From assembly GCA_031285565.1 (NCBI GenBank), contig JAITVY010000031.1:1-60826 (forward strand): a DNA stretch of 60,826 nucleotides, in the 5' to 3' direction. How positions within the stretch are numbered: position 1 is the stretch's first letter; every line of letters begins with the position of its first letter. Position numbers and translations under genes: made by a program. This DNA comes from Tannerella sp. GTDB taxonomy: Bacteria; Bacteroidota; Bacteroidia; Bacteroidales; Tannerellaceae. The notes beneath the pieces were generated by a model. The model did not search any database and was not told the origin of the DNA. It was given only the letters and a program-made list of their open reading frames with translations. Below are positions 56,499 to 60,826 of the stretch, piece after piece.

Positions 56499-58925
56499 CT
56501 ATTTCAATACTCTTCCCTTACGCGCAAATACTGCCAGTAAAACAACCAATCCGGCAACCACATATAAGTAAACGAAAATACCGCTTATATGATCGTTCTG
56601 ACCATACGAATGCATTCCACTAAGAAAAAAGTTCACTCCGAAATAGGTCATCAATACAGATGCAAAGGCAATTACGGAACAAAGGTTAAACAGCCATAAG
56701 TTATACCATTTCCTGATTAAATGAATATGCGTAACAATAACGTATACGACTATCGTTATCAAAGCCCACGTTTCCTTCGGGTCCCATCCCCAATAACGTC
56801 CCCACGATTCATTTGCCCATACGGCACCCATAAACGAACCGATTGTCATTAACAACAATCCGATAATCAAAGCCATTTCATTAATGATCGTTAGTTCACG
56901 GATAGGTTGGGAATAAGTTGTCAGTTTGTCTTTCCTGATAACACTCATAAAAATCAGGTTCAACAATCCTATTAAAAATCCAATACCAAAGAAGCCATAG
57001 GAAGACATAATAATCGCAACATGAAACATCAACCACGGTGATTTTAAAACCGGAACCAACGGGTTGATTTGCGGATCCATCCAATTCAGGCTGGAAACAA
57101 ACAAAATAATTCCGGCAAACAAGGTAGCCAACGCAAAGGTAATCGAACTACGCCGTGAGAAAATCAATCCGGCGCAAACCGTAGCCCATGCCGCATATAT
57201 CATTGTCTCATACGAATTGCTCCAGGGTGCATAACCGCCTATCTTCCATCGCATTCCCATTCCAAGCATTTGAAAAACAAAAACAAATAAAACACATACG
57301 GTCAATATCCTTATTAACCATTTAAGCCACAGGGAGTTTCTAAAAAACGTAATAAAGGAAAATAACAATAATAAACCACCCAATGATAAATAACCGATTT
57401 TGCACCAGCGGAACACCTCCAGTTTATTATATTTCAATTCTAAATCGACCTTATCGGCTGTTACATTAGGTACAGTATTTCGGCTGTATTGATATTTTGA
57501 AATCATATCCAATATCTCATCGGCATCACTCCAATCTCCCGACTTTATTGCAGCACGTACATCAGCCAGATAATTGTAGAAAATGCTGGCAACAAATACT
57601 GAATCCTGCCCCTTATAAACAGATAAATCGTCGCCCGGAGCATACCAATTATGATCTGGATCATCAGCATTCGGAAACAGATTTATCATTTGATAACTAA
57701 TCAGTTGATGAAAAATATTAATTTTTTCATCCAGCTTTATAATTTCCTTATCAAATGTCGTTCGTCTATCCTGCATCTTATGATATGCCTCATCCAGCTT
57801 ATCCTGTAATTTATAGTTCCCATTCGCATCAAACATATCCTGATACGAACACTTTTTATTGCCCAACTCCAGATAGCTCGCTACTTCTTCATTAGGCACA
57901 GCAATAAACGGAACATGCATCCACATTTCCGGAACTGCAAGCACACTCAATAAAAACTGATCCGAATCTAGTGATCCGAATTTCGTATCTTTATATAATT
58001 TCCGTAGTACTTCCGAAGAAAATGTATTAACCGGAATAATTCGTCCGTTTGTAGCCTGAAGCGGCAATGCTCCGAATTTCTGGGCATGCAACGGGGAGAT
58101 TTGAATCTGCTGGATAGCTTTAATCATAGAAGGCGATTGTCCGTCTGCCATTGCAAACAAACTAATTCCGGATAAGAATACAATCAAAAGTAACTTTGAA
58201 GGCGCTTTCTGTTTTTTTATCTGCCTGTATAATGTACGAAGACGTCCATTCTTCATTACCAGACAAAGAATGCTTCCTACTAATAAAAGTAAATAACCGG
58301 TATATGTCACATTACGACCAGCAACATCTTTATTAACCGACAAAATAGTTCCTCGTTCATCACTATCAAAAGAAGCCTGAAAAAGACGATAGCCTTTTAC
58401 ATCCAGGACATTATTCATATAAACCAATTCTTTTCTGGTCTCCCCGTCTACATGAACCAATAACTCACTTTCAAATGAAGACGGACTCATTGAGCCGGGG
58501 TACCGTTTGAGTGTAAACTTTACAAGCTCTACCTCAAAAGGTAATGCATACGTCTGTTGACCGCGGTTAGTATGAGAAACAATCTGATTACTCCTTTCCC
58601 CTTCACGTAAATGAAGAACACCTTCTCTACCGGATATATGAGAAATCAATGCACCAAATAAGATCACGATAAACGAAAAATGAATAAAAATATATCCCCA
58701 CCGACCGGATTTGTGATACCGGTGCTTCAACGTTATTAGTATAAAGTTTACCACTAACAGAAATTGCAGTAAAAAAAATAGAGGAGAATAATAAATCAAT
58801 ACTTTTGCCAGCATTGTGTCGTATACTTTTTCGACAAAGGTAGCTACAGCTAATCCGATAGCATAAATAGCGAGCAATATAACCATCGTTACATAGGAGG
58901 AAAATATTTTTTTTAATTGTTCCAT
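56499..58925 (-). CDS. ccsBA: Cytochrome c biogenesis protein CcsBA (fused)
   Basis: A membrane protein of 808 residues that joins ResB/CcsB and CcsA in one chain, the fused system II heme exporter/ligase. The N-terminal ResB-like part has three helices and a periplasmic loop; a ~250-residue periplasmic domain follows the fourth helix; the C-terminal CcsA part carries the tryptophan-rich heme-binding WWD motif WGRYWGWDPKETWAL and flanking His residues. It exports heme and attaches it to CxxCH motifs of c-type cytochromes. No cytochrome gene is adjacent. Confidence 0.93.
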   Translation of the reverse strand: MEQLKKIFSSYVTMVILLAIYAIGLAVATFVEKVYDTMLAKVLIYYSPLFFLLQFLLVVNFILITLKHRYHKSGRWGYIFIHFSFIVILFGALISHISGREGVLHLREGERSNQIVSHTNRGQQTYALPFEVELVKFTLKRYPGSMSPSSFESELLVHVDGETRKELVYMNNVLDVKGYRLFQASFDSDERGTILSVNKDVAGRNVTYTGYLLLLVGSILCLVMKNGRLRTLYRQIKKQKAPSKLLLIVFLSGISLFAMADGQSPSMIKAIQQIQISPLHAQKFGALPLQATNGRIIPVNTFSSEVLRKLYKDTKFGSLDSDQFLLSVLAVPEMWMHVPFIAVPNEEVASYLELGNKKCSYQDMFDANGNYKLQDKLDEAYHKMQDRRTTFDKEIIKLDEKINIFHQLISYQMINLFPNADDPDHNWYAPGDDLSVYKGQDSVFVASIFYNYLADVRAAIKSGDWSDADEILDMISKYQYSRNTVPNVTADKVDLELKYNKLEVFRWCKIGYLSLGGLLLLFSFITFFRNSLWLKWLIRILTVCVLFVFVFQMLGMGMRWKIGGYAPWSNSYETMIYAAWATVCAGLIFSRRSSITFALATLFAGIILFVSSLNWMDPQINPLVPVLKSPWLMFHVAIIMSSYGFFGIGFLIGLLNLIFMSVIRKDKLTTYSQPIRELTIINEMALIIGLLLMTIGSFMGAVWANESWGRYWGWDPKETWALITIVVYVIVTHIHLIRKWYNLWLFNLCSVIAFASVLMTYFGVNFFLSGMHSYGQNDHISGIFVYLYVVAGLVVLLAVFARKGRVLK

Positions 58926-58965
58926 GTTGAAATATGGGCTATCTTATAAAGTTTTCTTCGGATTT

Positions 58966-58973
58966 CAAAGATA
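58966..58973 (-). promoter_or_regulatory. -7 element for ccsBA
   Basis: TATCTTTG on the minus strand, 40 bp upstream of the start. Confidence 0.58.
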
Positions 58974-59122
58974 AGTTGTCTGACAATAAGAAAAAAGTTA
59001 AAAACTTGCTTTTTCATTCATAATATGACATAGTTGTAAAATTCAAAACAGTTTCTTAAGAAAATCTTTGTACTTTTATGGGGTTTAAGTTTTAGAATTA
59101 TCTATATATAAAAATCAATTTT

Positions 59123-60229
59123 ATGAAGGACGTCATACTTATATTGTTATCTGCGACTTGCTTGTTTTCCTGCAACAGTCAAAAAGAAAATAATGCTACA
59201 TTTTCATTTTCTAATCCTTTGGATGTGGCATTCGGAGACCCGTTTATTCTTCATGCTTCAGATGGAAAGTTTTATATGTATGGAACCTCCGGAGAAAACG
59301 GATTTAGGACCTATTCCTCAGAAGATATGGTTAACTGGAAAGATGAAGGATTGGTTTATCAGGGAGCAACTCCTGAGTCATGGACAGTTGATTGTTTCTG
59401 GGCGCCGGAAGCATATGAACGGAATGGAAAATATTATCTTTTCTTTAGCTCAAACTGGAAAGAAAACCCAACCAACGAATTAGAAAAATTCCGCATTGGA
59501 GTAGCTGTTGCCGACAAACCAACAGGACCATTCAAAGAAATGTATGACCGTCCGATTTTTGATCCTGGTTATCCTGTTATTGATGCAAACCTATATTTCG
59601 ATGACGACAATGGAAAAGTATATATGTATTATTCCCGCTGTTGCTACAAACATCCGGTTGAGAGTGAAATAGCAGATTGGGCACGCGAAAAAGGTTGGTT
59701 TGATGAAGTGGAAGAAAGCTGGATTTATGGCGTAGAAATAAAACCGGATTTCTCAGATATTATTGGAGAACCCGTATTACTACTGAGACCTCCGGTAAAA
59801 CTGGATGATAAACAGGCTGAATGGGAAAGCCGTTCAGTAACTTCCAATGAAGTAAATAGGCGATGGACAGAAGGCTCATATACCATTAAACATAACGGAA
59901 TCTATTATATGATGTATTCTGCAAATTTCTTCGGAGGACAGTATTACGCAGTCGGATATGCGACAGCAGATAATCCGTTAGGCCCCTACAGAAAAGCAGA
60001 AAATAATCCGGTTTTACAAAAAAATATGGAAAAAGGTGGAGATGTAACAGGGACGGGACATAATATGGTCCTATCAATGCCAAACGGTGAAATGTATTGT
60101 GTTTATCATGGAAGAACAACTAAAACTGGAGATGAACGTGTTGTTTTTATTGATAAAATGGAAATAACAGAAAAAGGCAACCTTATCGTGCATGGCCCAA
60201 CCACTTCAGAACAAACAATTACATTTTAA
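59123..60229 (+). CDS. GH43-family glycoside hydrolase, lipoprotein
   Basis: A 368-residue five-bladed beta-propeller hydrolase with a lipobox LFSC (Cys17). The three catalytic carboxylates fit GH43: Asp39 in AFGDPFIL (base), Asp in VIDANLYF (pKa modulator) and Glu in RWTEGSYTIKHNG (acid). GH43 enzymes remove arabinose, xylose or galactose units; the subfamily is not determinable by eye. It is surface or periplasmic. It lies 3.8 kb past the second sulfatase, with ccsBA between, so a link to that locus is only possible. Confidence 0.88.
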   Translation: MKDVILILLSATCLFSCNSQKENNATFSFSNPLDVAFGDPFILHASDGKFYMYGTSGENGFRTYSSEDMVNWKDEGLVYQGATPESWTVDCFWAPEAYERNGKYYLFFSSNWKENPTNELEKFRIGVAVADKPTGPFKEMYDRPIFDPGYPVIDANLYFDDDNGKVYMYYSRCCYKHPVESEIADWAREKGWFDEVEESWIYGVEIKPDFSDIIGEPVLLLRPPVKLDDKQAEWESRSVTSNEVNRRWTEGSYTIKHNGIYYMMYSANFFGGQYYAVGYATADNPLGPYRKAENNPVLQKNMEKGGDVTGTGHNMVLSMPNGEMYCVYHGRTTKTGDERVVFIDKMEITEKGNLIVHGPTTSEQTITF

Positions 60230-60709
60230 AATCACAATAAGAAACCATAAAAACAACTTCTTTTATTATTTCCATATACTACTTCCAAACCGAGAAACAG
60301 ATAATCCAGTTATAGTTACGACCTATTGTATACGAAAAATAAGGTCGTAACTAAGTTTACTAAGATGGCAAACTAAGTTAACTTAGTCGCCCAACGAGGT
60401 TAACTAAAATTTCAAAGCCATCCTTTATCAATAAACCGCTTGATAACACATACAATTAATTCAACAAAGTTTATCAATACTGGTTTGTAAAGAGAACCCC
60501 ATATAGCTTTTTCTCTCTTTCAACCAATCTTCATTAAGAAAAAACAGTCAATCCAGATATCAATTTTCACAATAATATGATCACATTAGATCTCCAGACT
60601 TTTAATCGACCTTACTGTTTCAACTGAATTTATTATTCCAACAGGTACTTATTAGGATGAATGGTGGTAAACAATATTACAGATTATAATTACTTTGAAT
60701 ATATTCAAA
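60230..60709. other. 480-bp non-coding region with inverted and tandem repeats
   Basis: No gene. It contains a 12-bp perfect inverted repeat (60313-60324/60342-60353), about three imperfect ~22-bp tandem units built on AACTAAGTT (60354-60415, including the palindrome CTAAGTTAACTTAG), and the 16-bp palindrome TTTGAATATATTCAAA (60694-60709) at the intron junction. Confidence 0.6.
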
Positions 60710-60826
60710 ATCGAGTAGGAGGAAAACGAAGTAGTATTCTTCCTACTTTCGTTTTCCGACCTCTCACACCACCGGACAAGCGGTTCCGCATCCGGCGGTT
60801 CCTTATCTACGATGCAATTTACTGTA
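60710..60826 (-). mobile_element. 3' end of a group II intron (runs off the window)
   Basis: Read on the minus strand, a domain V hairpin (about 60764-60802, arms ACCGCCGGA and TCCGGTGGT, then GTGAGAGG) is followed by a domain VI hairpin (arms GGAAAACGAA/TTCGTTTTCC, 60721-60757) and CCTACTCGAT. The A in CCTAC is the seventh base from the end, the usual branch-point position, so the 3' splice site is after 60710. Confidence 0.75.
60803..60826 (-). CDS. Possible last codons of the intron reverse transcriptase
   Basis: The frame reads YSKLHRR then TAA, ending immediately before domain V, where the intron-encoded protein normally stops. Only seven residues are inside the window, so identity rests on position. 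Confidence 0.35.
   Translation of the reverse strand, partial: YSKLHRR

Overview
The window looks like chromosomal DNA of a low-GC member of the Bacteroidales (Bacteroidota), broadly Parabacteroides/Dysgonomonas-like; the genus cannot be fixed from sequence alone. The evidence is a SusC/SusD pair with ECF sigma/FecR control and sulfatases, fused CcsBA, DUF1460, DUF2023, DUF3127 and DUF4491 families, an Hc1-type histone-like protein, and repeated promoter elements of the Bacteroidota -7 type (TAnnTTTG) with almost no Shine-Dalgarno sequences.

Layout. 1-6.9 kb: a tRNA-Arg(ACG) with terminator, a patatin/Omp85 phospholipase, a Crp/Fnr regulator, and a pspC-uvrB-DUF1460 operon. 7.3-16.9 kb: flavodoxin plus DUF2023, a pyridoxamine-oxidase-like protein, a sigma-factor operon (DUF6249-sigma-DUF5056-like), bifunctional proline catabolic PutA, a DUF4491 membrane protein, a Pro/Arg-rich lipoprotein and a secreted glutathione peroxidase. 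17-26.6 kb: an outer-membrane protein pair, the small Hc1 protein, a histidine operon (hisL attenuator-hisG-hisD-hisC-DUF3127-hisB), proS and panB. 26.8-37.7 kb: MscS channel, YqaA/DedA-like protein, an aromatic amino acid ammonia-lyase that may be a tyrosine lyase, a lipoprotein, VOC and MBL proteins, prmA, a three-gene envelope-stress-like cluster, a 27-residue lipoprotein, gapA, miaA and kdsA. 37.8-45 kb: a sigma factor with a probable membrane partner, a divergent von Willebrand A protein, Hsp20 and an S9 peptidase. 45.4-60.2 kb: an ECF sigma/FecR/SusC/SusD/two-sulfatase locus for a sulfated glycan, an unknown membrane protein, ccsBA and a GH43 lipoprotein. The right edge runs into the 3' end of a group II intron on the minus strand.

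The most notable non-gene structures are: (i) a complete histidine-type attenuator, with a 15-residue leader containing five His codons and an intrinsic terminator before hisG; (ii) a dispersed intergenic element built of degenerate 7-bp units (consensus ATTNNCN) present in at least five gaps; (iii) a pair of ~70-110 bp elements with shared imperfect inverted ends, upstream of flavodoxin and upstream of the VOC gene; and (iv) a -24/-12 (sigma-54-like) promoter in front of hsp20. Two neighbouring proteins of the 37.8-41.7 kb sigma locus carry the SusC carboxypeptidase-like plus TonB-plug motif without any receptor barrel.

No CRISPR array, rRNA, complete insertion sequence or prophage was seen.
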